The notes: generated from the sequence alone by a model not told the origin. Numbered from the stretch's first letter, positions 53,243 to 62,451 are shown. The stretch is DNA of 64,000 bases from UBA5009 sp038043185 (GCA_038043185.1 JBBTCO010000013.1:1-64000), one strand, 5' to 3'. Translations and numbers: made by a program.

Positions 53243-55258
53243 ATGAAAATGCTCCTCCATATTATTCGTCGATGGCGCTTGTCCTCTATACTCAGGAAAG
53301 ACTTAGACGTTTTATTGTCAGATCCCCCACCCCCCAGCGCGCTTTTGCGAAAACGCTTGGATTGGTTTGTCGATCTTATGCAGTGGATAAGATCCAAAGG
53401 TTCAGTTAAGCATCAAGTCGATTTTAATTCTGGCACACCCCAAGCCGGGCGCATTCGATATTTAATTCAAATGCTCGAGAGAAATCCGCAATGGCGACAA
53501 GGTGTCGCTGCAGCCTTGCGATCCATTTTACAAGAAACCTCGGCCCTGGAAATTTTAGTGAGCGGAGGTGTAAGCAACCCTTCTGGTTTTTGGTCAGAAG
53601 CCCTCGAACGCATCGGCATGCATCTTTTACCAAAGGCTCCAGAGAATCATGATTTGGCGCAACTTTTTAGCGAAGTTTTTAAAAGTGAAAGTGATGCGCT
53701 TTGGTTCGAACAACTTGAGCCCGAAACATTTCAGAGTATTTTAAATCTTTATTGCTTCAAGTCTGGTCCTGACGATTTTTCACATCTTCATCAGAATATT
53801 AAAGATGCACTTCTTCTTTTAGCTATTCAAATTGAAGCCACGGGCTTATCCGCTGATATCCGACATCGCCTTAATCATTCCGATTTTAAAACTTTGCCTT
53901 TTTTTGGATTTAGTCGATTCACTCAAGACTTCTTAAGTTCTTCCAGTGTTTCAGAAGTGAGTTCAAAAGAATTTCTGAGTCGCCTTGAAAAATGTTTCTC
54001 TGCAATTAAAGAAGTTTACAGCCAGTTGGATGAATATGGTGTCAGTGTTCATATTGTTTATCAAATCGAACGTATAAATTCCCAACTCTCTCGTATGCAA
54101 GTGCTCGCCGAGCTCTTGTCTAGCGAAGAAAGTCGTCCCGAATTACTTTCGAAACTAACAGTTCGACTTATTCGTGAACATTTAGAACGTCGATCTTTGT
54201 TCAGTTTAATAGAGGACGATCTTTCAATGTTATCGCGAAAAATTTCCGAACGTTCTGCTCAAACAGGTGAGCATTACATCACGCGCACGCGAGGCGAATT
54301 GTTGCATATGTTTGGTCACGCTTGTGGAGGCGGATTTATTACAGCGTTTACGATTCTTTTTAAAACAATGCTAGCACATGTTGGAACCTCCCCACTTATG
54401 CATGGCATGATTAACGGACTCAATTATTCCGCGAGTTTTGTATTGATTCAATTTCAAGGTTTTACTTTAGCAACCAAACAACCAGCTATGACTGCGAATG
54501 CGTTAGCCGCACGTATGGATGCGGTTGAGGATCCAAAAGCGCTGAGCGAACTGGTCGACGAAATCCTGCATCTACTTCGCTCGCAAACAATCGCAGTCAT
54601 TGGCAATATTTTAGCTGTGGCACCCACCATCCTGGCTTTTGATTTTATCATTCATCATTTTTTTCATCATCACATTCTGAGCGAAGAAAAATCAGTAGCC
54701 ACGGTGGAGTCGCTTTCTTTGTTCAGTCTGACACTTTATTATGCGGCTCTAACAGGTGGGCTTCTGTGGCTTTCGAGCATTATTTCTGGCTGGGTAGACA
54801 ATTGGGCCGCTTATCGAAAACTCACGGCAGCGCTCACTCACAACCGCCGTCTGAATTTTGTTTTAGGAGAGCGCAGAACTCGTGCTTTAGCTTTATGGTT
54901 AAAAATGCATCTTGCCGGATTATCGGGAAATATCTCTTTAGGTTTTATGTTAGCGCTAACCCCGGTCATCGGAGAATTCATTGGATTACCGCTCGACGTA
55001 AGACACGTGACTCTATCGTCGGGCTCCCTTGCGGCTGCCGCCGCATCCTTAGGAGCATCCGTTTTTTTCGCTCCAGAGTTTTGGTTTTCTATTGTTGGCA
55101 TCTTGGGTATTGGGACTTTGAATCTGACCGTTGCCTTTAGTCTTTCATTGCTCGTAGCTATTCGTGCCCGGAATGTCAAAGCACCTGGCCGAAAGATGAT
55201 TTATCACGCTGTTTGGGAACGCGTACGAAAGAATCCTCTGGTTCTTTTCATTCCATAG
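53243..55258 (+). CDS. Gcr-type membrane protein (SpecificRecomb family)
   Basis: The 671-residue protein fits the family usually labelled site-specific recombinase Gcr (PF10136): a long soluble N-terminal part (1-340), then GGGFITAFTILFKTMLAH, GLNYSASFVLIQFQGFTLATKQPAMTANALA, and several further membrane segments with conserved SGNISLGFMLALTPVIGEFIGLPLDVRHVTLSSG. The membrane topology makes a recombinase role doubtful. The name comes from an old association; the real function is unknown. It stands alone upstream of the SWIM/J gene. Confidence 0.87.
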   Translation: MKMLLHIIRRWRLSSILRKDLDVLLSDPPPPSALLRKRLDWFVDLMQWIRSKGSVKHQVDFNSGTPQAGRIRYLIQMLERNPQWRQGVAAALRSILQETSALEILVSGGVSNPSGFWSEALERIGMHLLPKAPENHDLAQLFSEVFKSESDALWFEQLEPETFQSILNLYCFKSGPDDFSHLHQNIKDALLLLAIQIEATGLSADIRHRLNHSDFKTLPFFGFSRFTQDFLSSSSVSEVSSKEFLSRLEKCFSAIKEVYSQLDEYGVSVHIVYQIERINSQLSRMQVLAELLSSEESRPELLSKLTVRLIREHLERRSLFSLIEDDLSMLSRKISERSAQTGEHYITRTRGELLHMFGHACGGGFITAFTILFKTMLAHVGTSPLMHGMINGLNYSASFVLIQFQGFTLATKQPAMTANALAARMDAVEDPKALSELVDEILHLLRSQTIAVIGNILAVAPTILAFDFIIHHFFHHHILSEEKSVATVESLSLFSLTLYYAALTGGLLWLSSIISGWVDNWAAYRKLTAALTHNRRLNFVLGERRTRALALWLKMHLAGLSGNISLGFMLALTPVIGEFIGLPLDVRHVTLSSGSLAAAAASLGASVFFAPEFWFSIVGILGIGTLNLTVAFSLSLLVAIRARNVKAPGRKMIYHAVWERVRKNPLVLFIP

Positions 55259-55273
55259 CAAGAGGTTAATTTT

Positions 55274-55918
55274 ATGTCGATACAAGCCTGGGAACATTTT
55301 TTTAAACCCGAAGTTCGTAGCCACGGACGCTCTTTCGTCTCTAAAGGTAAGGTGTCTTTATCTCGGCCTTCAGACACCGAGATTCAAACTTATGTTCGAG
55401 CTTCCACTTCTTTTAAGGTTACTTTTAAATGTGATTCCATTGAAAGTAAAATCCTGACTGTCGATTGCACCTGTCCTTTGTCTAAAAAAGGACAGTTCTG
55501 TAAACACATTTGGGCATCGCTTTTAACTATTGATGAAAAAAACTCTGACTTTTTACTGTCGAAGACTGAACTTCACAAATCATCTCAGGTGCGTGAAGAT
55601 TCGCAGACTTCGTATAAAAGTAAGCAAGACGATTATCGAAAACAGCAATATCAAAAACAAAAGCAACGTTTGAAAGAACAAAAACAATCGAAAAAGAAAA
55701 TTACAAATTCGGAGGAGTTCCCACCAGCAATCGAGACCGCTTTAAAGTTTTTTTTGGACAACGGTTTTGCTTTGCGGGAATCTTTAACCAGTGAAGCGGT
55801 GGGCTTAGCCAGGAAAAAACTCGCTCGCGTTTTTCATCCCGATCTGGGTGGAAGCCACAGTGAAATATTGGAATTAAACAAGTTTGCTGATGTTTTAACA
55901 AAATTCTTGAAATCTTAA
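55274..55918 (+). CDS. SWIM zinc-finger and J-domain fusion protein
   Basis: Residues about 55-85 form a SWIM finger, CTCPLSKKGQFCKH (C-x-C-x8-C-x-H), which binds nucleic acid or protein. A Gln/Lys-rich linker (about 110-145) follows. The C-terminal 60 residues end with FHPDLGGSHSEILELNKF, the HPD loop and helix III of a J-domain that calls on DnaK. This pairing is unusual. The stop codon overlaps that of the convergent gene by four bases. Confidence 0.85.
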   Translation: MSIQAWEHFFKPEVRSHGRSFVSKGKVSLSRPSDTEIQTYVRASTSFKVTFKCDSIESKILTVDCTCPLSKKGQFCKHIWASLLTIDEKNSDFLLSKTELHKSSQVREDSQTSYKSKQDDYRKQQYQKQKQRLKEQKQSKKKITNSEEFPPAIETALKFFLDNGFALRESLTSEAVGLARKKLARVFHPDLGGSHSEILELNKFADVLTKFLKS

Positions 55919-57342
55919 GGTGGGGTTTGATCAAAGGCCCTAGGCAAAGGGGACTGATCCCGGAAAATATCTTTGGTAAATTGGCTCAGCGAAGAATCCG
56001 AGGGAACATGAAGCTGAAGACCTTCTTTGATCCAAACATCGACTGTCAAATGAGTCGCGGTTGCCCAAGCGTAGAACTCTAACTGAGCCACATGCCGACG
56101 AATAAGTAGATCAAAGCGATCTTTGTAAGTGCTAACAAATGGACTATTCGGATCGTTTGGGTTCTTCAAAAAATATTTCGCAAGATACATATTCCTATTA
56201 GCTACATCTCTTAATTGATCTTCTGGAAGCTTACGAAGCTCCATCATTTTTTCCAGCACTTGAACATGAGGGATACCCATTACATTGTATCTAATAGATT
56301 CCAGATCTTCTCTATAAGTACCAAGGTGATGAAGTAGTGCTGTCGCGTAACTATCACGTGTATTTACTGCAGAGGTTAAATCCTCGTTAATGTTCCTAAA
56401 TTTTTCATTAGAGCGCGCAGTTCCACCTCCGTAATCAACTAAAAGTGCCGGTAGCTCCTTAATTAGTTTTTCGGCATGCTTAACTACTTTTTCGATCGAT
56501 TGATCTTGAAAATATTCAACATACTTTGCATAGGGGATTGGCCGTTTTGATTTTATTTTTTTCGGTAATTCTAAAAGCTCAGAGAGGTCTTCTTTTTTAT
56601 TAGGATTTGCAAGAGTCAAATATTCCAGGATGTAAAACCACCGACGACTAAAAAATCTTGGGTACTTTTCGGGATGCAAGTTTTTCACAGCTCTGTACAT
56701 CTGAGTCGCATATTCAGGGTGAAGTGCAAAACTGACGAAATGATAGATATCGTGAGTCGCATCTAACAAGGGAAAATGTCCTTTTTGAAACCAGGCTAAT
56801 GCGTCTCGAAAAGGAATATTAAACATCTCTTCTGAGAATAGAATACGATATCCCTCTTCTTTGGGGAACGGATCTATACCGGGTGTGATTAAGAGATATT
56901 CCCTCGCTTGCAGACCCTTAGGATCATCTTTTATTAAGACAATGGAGGGCAAAATGATGTCCTTGGCGGTGGACCCCTTTTTAGCTTGAACTAGATAATT
57001 ACGTACTAAATCGTAATAACTAGGTGCCGTTATTTTCCCCTCTGAAAAAATAAAACCAAATCTTTTTAGCATTGCGATTTTTTCGACGCCCTCCGAGGAA
57101 TCGTTTTCAATGTCCTTAAGCTCTTTCAGAATTTGTGTTTCCCAGTTTTTTTGTGCTTTTACTGAAAAATCATTTTCAAAATTCTCGCGATACCGCTTTT
57201 GGGTCGCAGTTTCCTCAGTTAAAATGACTTGGCGAAACTTGGAATTCTCTTGAAATACATCCCGGCATACCTGCGCACTTATCGCCGGATAACTTATAGA
57301 CAGAGTTACAAAAAGGGGTAATAGGTTTCGCATAAAGCGCAT
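55915..57342 (-). CDS. Exported protein, unknown
   Basis: A signal peptide (about 1-23, AISA) is followed by 450 mostly helical, charged residues. Two histidine-bearing stretches (LDATHDIYHFVSFALHPEY, and AWATATHLTVDVWIKEG) could bind a metal, but I recognise no family. GenBank-style naming would be hypothetical. It converges on the SWIM/J-domain gene with overlapping stops. Confidence 0.65.
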   Translation of the reverse strand: MRFMRNLLPLFVTLSISYPAISAQVCRDVFQENSKFRQVILTEETATQKRYRENFENDFSVKAQKNWETQILKELKDIENDSSEGVEKIAMLKRFGFIFSEGKITAPSYYDLVRNYLVQAKKGSTAKDIILPSIVLIKDDPKGLQAREYLLITPGIDPFPKEEGYRILFSEEMFNIPFRDALAWFQKGHFPLLDATHDIYHFVSFALHPEYATQMYRAVKNLHPEKYPRFFSRRWFYILEYLTLANPNKKEDLSELLELPKKIKSKRPIPYAKYVEYFQDQSIEKVVKHAEKLIKELPALLVDYGGGTARSNEKFRNINEDLTSAVNTRDSYATALLHHLGTYREDLESIRYNVMGIPHVQVLEKMMELRKLPEDQLRDVANRNMYLAKYFLKNPNDPNSPFVSTYKDRFDLLIRRHVAQLEFYAWATATHLTVDVWIKEGLQLHVPSDSSLSQFTKDIFRDQSPLPRAFDQTPP

Positions 57343-57747
57343 ATAACTAGAGACTCCTAGGCTTTGGCTAATAGGAGAAGAGACAGCAATAATTAAGCCG
57401 CTAAAAATTTCTCAAATTGATTCAATTCGGGTTTTAGCAGAAGACTGGCCAGTGGCTTAAATCATGTAATATCTTTGAATGGTTATATCTAAGGTTAGAA
57501 GAGATTTCATCGGTAATTTACTGGGTATATGTCTGGCATTTTTTGTCAGTTTTCCCGAACAGTCTTTTGGTTCACTTTTGAAAGGAATGTCATGGGGCAA
57601 GTGCCCTATAAGCCAGAGCCCTATATTTACAGTTGGCCGACAATATCATTTGGTTTAATTGACAACACGGATTTTCACTAAAGAATTATTTGCTCAAGTT
57701 AAGAGAATAATTTAAGGTAATTTTCTTAATAAAGATGGAGGATTTCA
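57343..57747. other. Intergenic region with a doubtful 59-codon frame
   Basis: The 405 bases separate two divergent exported-protein genes and must carry both promoters. A frame from ATG 57479 to TAA 57658 encodes 59 residues with a signal-peptide-like start (IGNLLGICLAFFVSFPEQSFG), but it has no ribosome-binding site. It may be a gene remnant. Nothing else stands out. Confidence 0.45.
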
Positions 57748-59628
57748 ATGAAGCATTTAGTATATTTAAGTATTGTCCTATTTTGCTATCCTTCTTTTTC
57801 TGCTGAAGCTGCCTATGGAACTCCACAAATTATTGGCAATACGACTCCATTTCACCACACTTCATTTAGTAGCGCGACGTATGGAAATGACGGAACAATC
57901 TACGTCACACATATCACTCGTGATCCCAAAACAAACGGCAGTGACCTTTTTGATGTAATTTCGACAGAAATCTATGCCTACTCGCAAGACACACGGCTTT
58001 GGAAAAAAATAGTGACATACGCAGGATCATCAAGCGATAGCTATTTATATGTTAGGGCGTTAGCTTTTGAAGGCGGGCATCTATACGTCGCTACTCCAAA
58101 GAAAATTGATATCTTTGATGGCAATGGTAGTTTCCAAAGGAGTTACGGAGAAAACCAAATTAGTAAAGACTCTTGGTATCATGGAGTCGCTGTATCAGCT
58201 TCCACAGGAAACGTTTTTGCCGCGGTCGACGACAATTCCCTCAACGCACCTCAGATTTACATCTTTTCTCCATCTGGAAGTTTTCTTAAAAAATTCCCTA
58301 TTGTTGATTCCTATCGAGTAAATCATTTTAAACTTACATCTGACGAACATGTTGTTGTTAACGTAGATACCTCAAAGGGAGATGAGACTCGAATTTATAA
58401 CTCAGATGGGTCGTTGATTTGGAAATCTCCAGATAAGTTTTCAAGTGTTTTTGGGGTGTCGCGCCGGGGGGAAATTTATGTGCAAGAACGTCTACCGAAT
58501 CTCCCGATTCACATTTTAAATTCATCAGGGGCTTTAATCGCTACAGCTTGTTCAAAAAACTGTATCTGGCTTGGAGGCGGCGGGAAAAGTGACATATCAG
58601 TTTCGCCTTCTGGAGATTTTTTAGTTTCACACAACGATGGGATAAACTTTTATGGTGTTGATGGAAAACGTAAAGATACGGTTGCAGATCTATATTACTT
58701 TGAAGATTTCGCAGCTGATGATTCTCACATTTACAGTCCATCCCGCAAAGACCAGATCGAACAATATTCGATTATCACAGGAAAAGTTGATAAGACTCTG
58801 TCATTATTTATTCCAATGTCTGAATATCCCAACAATTCTACAGCACAAAATTATACAGAAATTGTATCGACCAATCTTGATAGGGAGGGTCACCTTTCTG
58901 TGGTTTATAATAACTCCGAAATTCATGACTGGTTAAAATGGAATGCAAATAACCCTGATATTGCCGTGCCGAGAGTTGGAGTTTTCGACTCTGCAGGGGT
59001 TCTACAATCGACAAGAAAAACTAAGCGTTTTGATAATATTGAAAGATATTTTTTGGTACCACTTAACTCTGGCGAATTTATTGCGCAAGATTTTGATGGT
59101 GCAGTCCATTCCTTAAAGGTTCTTTCTCCAAAACTTAGAGAAATTACTAACATTAGTGAATCGACAATTAAATCATCTATCAATGATGCTAACTATGTCG
59201 GGTTGGATCAACGAATGGCGACAGATAAAAACGGTAATATCTTTGTTCGTTCACTTTTGCATATGCCAAATACGCATTTCTATATTCGAGTCCCAGGTAA
59301 GACGTATGCTTTTAATAAGAAAGGAAATTTTTTACGTTCCTTTGAAGTCAGCGTAGGAAAATGTCCAAATGAGGCTTTTACGGGACCAATTGGTTCCATT
59401 GAAGAGGACTTGATTTACACTGTATCATCGACTGAAGTCGCTTTAGACTGTGAGGCTGGTGTTTATATATTCGATTCAAATGGCAAAGAAAAATATCGTA
59501 TTACCTCATTTCCTTTATCAACACTGTCCCAATTTAGTGGAGGAATAAAAGCGGTAGTTACGCCGGCAGGATCAATTGCAATTCTTGATCGGCTTTATCG
59601 CCGGATTCTCGTCTACAAGCGTAAATAG
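57748..59628 (+). CDS. Exported beta-propeller-like protein
   Basis: A signal peptide (1-20, FSAEAA) precedes a 600-residue domain of repeated blade-like units: DGTIYVTHITRD, GGHLYVATPKKIDIFDGNGSFQRSYG, TGNVFAAVDD, and RGEIYVQERLP, each with an IYxx strand followed by a polar turn, as in NHL or six-bladed propellers. Such proteins bind ligands or partner proteins in the periplasm or on the surface. A strong ribosome-binding site (GGAGG) precedes ATG 57748. A good terminator follows at 59706. Confidence 0.75.
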   Translation: MKHLVYLSIVLFCYPSFSAEAAYGTPQIIGNTTPFHHTSFSSATYGNDGTIYVTHITRDPKTNGSDLFDVISTEIYAYSQDTRLWKKIVTYAGSSSDSYLYVRALAFEGGHLYVATPKKIDIFDGNGSFQRSYGENQISKDSWYHGVAVSASTGNVFAAVDDNSLNAPQIYIFSPSGSFLKKFPIVDSYRVNHFKLTSDEHVVVNVDTSKGDETRIYNSDGSLIWKSPDKFSSVFGVSRRGEIYVQERLPNLPIHILNSSGALIATACSKNCIWLGGGGKSDISVSPSGDFLVSHNDGINFYGVDGKRKDTVADLYYFEDFAADDSHIYSPSRKDQIEQYSIITGKVDKTLSLFIPMSEYPNNSTAQNYTEIVSTNLDREGHLSVVYNNSEIHDWLKWNANNPDIAVPRVGVFDSAGVLQSTRKTKRFDNIERYFLVPLNSGEFIAQDFDGAVHSLKVLSPKLREITNISESTIKSSINDANYVGLDQRMATDKNGNIFVRSLLHMPNTHFYIRVPGKTYAFNKKGNFLRSFEVSVGKCPNEAFTGPIGSIEEDLIYTVSSTEVALDCEAGVYIFDSNGKEKYRITSFPLSTLSQFSGGIKAVVTPAGSIAILDRLYRRILVYKRK

Positions 59629-59705
59629 CGTAGTATTAGGTCTGGATCATCGGGCTAGAAGGTTTGCTTAAAACCACTTGAGAATATTCCATTTGCGCCT
59701 CAACC

Positions 59706-59740
59706 AAGCTCTGTCAGCCAAGACAGGGCTTTTGTTTTTT
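59706..59740 (+). terminator. Rho-independent terminator after the propeller-like gene
   Basis: AAGCTCTGTC (59706-59715) pairs with GACAGGGCTT (59722-59731) over ten bases with one G-T wobble, six-base loop, followed by TTGTTTTTT. This is a strong intrinsic terminator for the 57748 gene. Confidence 0.88.
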
Positions 59741-59967
59741 GGTCCCATGATCACATAAACTGATATTTCTAATCCAAGCTTTGGACTCTTCCATTTCAAA
59801 TGGATACCAACGCGTCAACGTTGACGTTATGACTGTTTATAAGGGGGGTCTGATCGTTCACCCTAACGCTGTGGCTGTGTGATGCAAAAGCGGTGGCTTC
59901 TGTAATGCTCCTTTGCTTCAAAATCAAAGTCACTTGCAAAAAAATGAACAACCTCTTTACTAACACT

Positions 59968-60039
59968 GTATTCTGAATACTGGACGGCATTCTGTATTCC
60001 GTACCGTATTCGGAATACCGTTAACAATATTCTGAATAC
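59968..60039. promoter_or_regulatory. Three GTATTC-N-GAATAC operators
   Basis: GTATTCTGAATAC (59968-59980) and GTATTCGGAATAC (60006-60018) are perfect 13-base palindromes; ATATTCTGAATAC (60027-60039) is a third with one change. Centres are 38 and 21 bases apart. A half-site GTATTC sits at 59993. The cluster ends nine bases before the start of an HTH-protein gene, suggesting negative autoregulation or an origin-like iteron array. Confidence 0.78.
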
Positions 60040-60047
60040 CGTATTTT

Positions 60048-60554
60048 ATGGATGGTAGGCCACTCTCGGCAACCTGCAGGATTTCTGAACACCATGATTT
60101 TCTTAGTCTTTTCCAAGATCGTAAGCATCGCATTTTCTCGATCTTAGCCCCGCTTTATCGACAAGGTCATTCTTTAAATGAAATTTCAAGAATGACCGCG
60201 ATCCCCAAGACAACTGTATTGACCGAACTTAAACGCGGCGGCATGCAAATCCGGCCCAATAAATCGGTCAGTGCCGACGTTGTCCTCCAGCAAAAATTTA
60301 AAAGTTCAGCGCCACCGCCCTACGGCTTTACCTACATTGGCGCAAGGCTCGAAAAGGACGCGAAGGAATATTCGACCTTACTTGTCGTTCATCAGCAGTG
60401 GCAATCGGGCACATCGGCAACGGCCATCGCCCACTATTTAAATAGCAAAAACTTTAAGACGCGGATGCAGAAAGATTGGTCCCGAAACGTCATTTTAAAC
60501 ATTATTCAACGGTTCGAAAATAAATCGATCACTCTCGAAGGGAGCACCATATGA
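60048..60554 (+). CDS. HTH protein with Recombinase-type domain
   Basis: Residues 30-65 form a helix-turn-helix (GHSLNEISRMTAIPKTTVLTEL). Residues about 90-160 (PPYGFTYIGARLEKD, HQQWQSGTSATAIAHYLN, WSRNVILNIIQRF) match the Recombinase domain of large serine recombinases, yet the catalytic resolvase domain is absent. It may be a DNA-binding partner for the separate serine recombinase downstream. Palindromic sites lie in its promoter. No ribosome-binding site is visible, so the mRNA may be leaderless. Confidence 0.78.
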   Translation: MDGRPLSATCRISEHHDFLSLFQDRKHRIFSILAPLYRQGHSLNEISRMTAIPKTTVLTELKRGGMQIRPNKSVSADVVLQQKFKSSAPPPYGFTYIGARLEKDAKEYSTLLVVHQQWQSGTSATAIAHYLNSKNFKTRMQKDWSRNVILNIIQRFENKSITLEGSTI

Positions 60555-60778
60555 ATCTAGGAAGACTTACCGACTTTGCAATTACATTGGTATTTGCGGT
60601 AGCCGTTGCCGGATACTTGCCCGGCTTTAACCGCTGGGTCTATATCCAAACGGCTAAACTTCTATCCTCATCTCGCGCTTCCAGTTGGGGTAGTCCCCGG
60701 TTTTTTCCAGACAACGGTAATGAAATCGAACCTAAAACCAATAAAAACGCAATCAAGCCAAAGGAGGTGCTTTTTTAA
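60551..60778 (+). CDS. Small membrane protein, paralogue 1
   Basis: The 75-residue protein starts with one membrane segment (FAITLVFAVAVAGYL) and then LPGFNRWVYIQTAKLL, SSRASSWGSPRFFP and a charged tail. A close relative is encoded at 62871-63041. ATG overlaps the upstream stop (ATGA). I do not know the family; its presence beside the recombinase suggests a mobile-element accessory. Confidence 0.72.
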   Translation: MNLGRLTDFAITLVFAVAVAGYLPGFNRWVYIQTAKLLSSSRASSWGSPRFFPDNGNEIEPKTNKNAIKPKEVLF

Positions 60779-60838
60779 TGCAATGAAAACCCATTCAAAT
60801 TGAAAATAATAACAAAAAAAACTATAACGGAGGTGCAA

Positions 60839-61528
60839 ATGAATAAAAAAACATGTTTATACGCGAGAGTAAGCACTGATATGCAACAGGGTGGAATGGA
60901 ATCACAGATAAGAGTATTAAAAACTTATTGTGAACAAAATAATATTACCAATGCCGAGTTTTTTACTGACGAGGGCATCAGTGGAACGAAATCAAATCGC
61001 CCTGCTCTTGACCGCATGATGGCGGCTGTTGAAGCTGACGAGGTCTCACAGGTGGTTGTGTATTCCTTCTCTCGTTTTGCGAGAAGCACGACCCATCTAT
61101 TAACGGCACTTCAGAAATTTAAGAGCAAAGGTGTGCATTTTACGAGCATTTCGGAAAGAATCGATACAAATACTGCCATCGGTGTGGCAATTTTTTCGAT
61201 TCTCGCTTCGATCGCCCAACTCGAAAGAGACCTAATTAGCGACCGCGTCAAAATTGGCCTTGCAAATGCTCGAGCCAAGGGCCGACTCATTGGAAGAAAA
61301 AAGCTAAGAGACTCAGATTTGATAAGAAAACTCTTAAAAAGTGGGCTTACCTATCGTGCCTGCGCGACGATCGCGAAATGTTCACATGGCTCGATCCACC
61401 AAGAAAAATTGGCCATGACCCGCGATGAAGAAAAAGCAAAACTCGCTCAACTCGAAAAAGAAAAAAAAGCGGCGGCAGATCAGTTAATTTCTGAAACCGC
61501 AGGCCCTGTTTTTCCGGAGGCTGCATGA
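60839..61528 (+). CDS. Small serine recombinase (resolvase/invertase)
   Basis: The 229-residue protein has the resolvase catalytic start CLYARVSTD (Ser12 as nucleophile), FTDEGISGTKSNRPALDRMM, VYSFSRFARSTTHLL, then ASIAQLERDLISDRVKIGLANARAKG, a basic hinge GRLIGRKKL, and a C-terminal helix-turn-helix (GLTYRACATIAKCSHGSIHQ). It cuts and rejoins DNA at its sites. A perfect ribosome-binding site (CGGAGG) precedes ATG 60839; the frame begins further upstream but without one. The next gene overlaps the stop (ATGA). Confidence 0.94.
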   Translation: MNKKTCLYARVSTDMQQGGMESQIRVLKTYCEQNNITNAEFFTDEGISGTKSNRPALDRMMAAVEADEVSQVVVYSFSRFARSTTHLLTALQKFKSKGVHFTSISERIDTNTAIGVAIFSILASIAQLERDLISDRVKIGLANARAKGRLIGRKKLRDSDLIRKLLKSGLTYRACATIAKCSHGSIHQEKLAMTRDEEKAKLAQLEKEKKAAADQLISETAGPVFPEAA

Positions 61529-61854
61529 AAAACCTCTACACCTCTGATGCAAAGCTTACCGAGATTGTAAAAAAACTTACTGATCGGTTTAAGCCAAAAA
61601 AAGTTTATCTATTTGGCTCTAGGGCTAAAGGAACCGAAAGACCCAACAGCGATTATGATTTATTTTTAATCGTTGAAAAGTCCGATCTTCCAATGGCAAG
61701 GCGCATGGCCGAAGCTGAAAAAACCCTTTGGGGGCTGTGGTCTCCGATTGATGTCTTTATTTATACCGAAGAAGAGTTTGAAGAATGGAAAAATGAACTC
61801 AATACTGTAGCTAATACTGTTTTTTCTGAGGGAAGAGAGCTTCCGATTGGCTAA
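61525..61854 (+). CDS. MNT-domain nucleotidyltransferase antitoxin
   Basis: The 109-residue protein has the minimal nucleotidyltransferase signature: KVYLFGSRAKGTERPNSDYDLFLIV, with GS-x-A-x-G and D-x-D. Proteins of this kind (MntA) act as antitoxins that AMPylate the HEPN toxin. It overlaps the recombinase stop by four bases and the HEPN gene by eight, so the three are translated together. Confidence 0.9.
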   Translation: MKNLYTSDAKLTEIVKKLTDRFKPKKVYLFGSRAKGTERPNSDYDLFLIVEKSDLPMARRMAEAEKTLWGLWSPIDVFIYTEEEFEEWKNELNTVANTVFSEGRELPIG

Positions 61855-62260
61855 TAAAAAATCAGTTCTAGCTTGGTTTGGAAAATCCAATGAGGATTTG
61901 TTCGCAGCCCGCTGGCTTCGCGAATCTAAAAATCAAAAATCTTTTGTACCAATTGCATTTCACTGCCAACAGGTTATCGAAAAAGCCCTCAAAGGGTTTT
62001 TAACTTTTCACAGCAAGAAGTTTGAAAAAACTCACGATATTCGTGAGATCATGGGTTTTGTGATTCATATCGATTCTTCGCTCGACGATGTTCTCAAGCC
62101 AACCGTTGAGCTAACACCATTTGCAGTGGCCTTTCGCTATCCCGACGCTCTTAAGCGAGAATTAACTATTTCTGATATTGATAGGCTTATTGCTCTTACC
62201 GAGAAAGCCTACAAAGAAATTTTATCTCGTATTCCGTTTGATTCTCCTCTGGATATTTAA
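61847..62260 (+). CDS. HEPN-domain toxin
   Basis: The 137-residue protein has the HEPN pattern: LAWFGKSNEDLFAARWLRES, FHCQQVIEKALKGFLTFHSK, and KTHDIREIMGFV. HEPN toxins are ribonucleases. The TTG start at 61847 overlaps the antitoxin frame by eight bases and no better start is visible. Together with the MNT gene it forms a type of toxin-antitoxin pair that stabilises mobile elements and can act in phage defence. Confidence 0.88.
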   Translation: MANKKSVLAWFGKSNEDLFAARWLRESKNQKSFVPIAFHCQQVIEKALKGFLTFHSKKFEKTHDIREIMGFVIHIDSSLDDVLKPTVELTPFAVAFRYPDALKRELTISDIDRLIALTEKAYKEILSRIPFDSPLDI

Positions 62261-62308
62261 CTCCCTTTCGTTTTTAGTTTGCCGCTCACTTTTTTCGACA
62301 GGCTATTT

Positions 62309-62451
62309 CCAACCCCTGCGTAAAATCGCGCCAACCTTTGGTTGACACTCTTTTCGCCGCCTAACGCTTACGGGGTTGGGCCTGCCTCATGTCGTTCTCT
62401 TTTTCCAACGCTTCGGGGCCTTCAGCTGGGTGAAAGCCCCGCGAAAGCGGG
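62309..62451 (+). other. G+C-rich structured leader or small RNA candidate
   Basis: CCAACCCC (62309-62316) can pair with GGGGTTGG (62372-62379), extended by GTAA/TTAC. Further right CGGGGC (62414-62419) pairs with GCCCCG (62436-62441), or alternatively CCCGC-GAAA-GCGGG (62438-62451) forms a GNRA-capped hairpin. The two last stems exclude each other. The stretch is far richer in G+C than its neighbours and sits just before the 62479 gene, so a switch-like leader or an RNA gene is possible. Confidence 0.45.

Larger units (their letters stand above)
59629..60047. other. Border region between envelope genes and the recombinase module
   Basis: After the terminator the stretch holds no gene. Its right end contains three palindromic operator-like sites (59968-60039). 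A short duplication, CAACGCGTCAACGTTGACG (about 59808-59826), also forms a small palindrome. Confidence 0.5.

Noticed and set aside
53243..55258. A true site-specific recombinase, as the family name suggests.
   Set aside because: The second half is a multi-span membrane protein with no recombinase active site; the name is historical.
59968..60039. A CRISPR array or plasmid iterons at the GTATTC repeats.
   Set aside because: Units are too short and unevenly spaced for CRISPR, no cas genes exist, and no replication initiator gene is adjacent; operators are the simpler reading.
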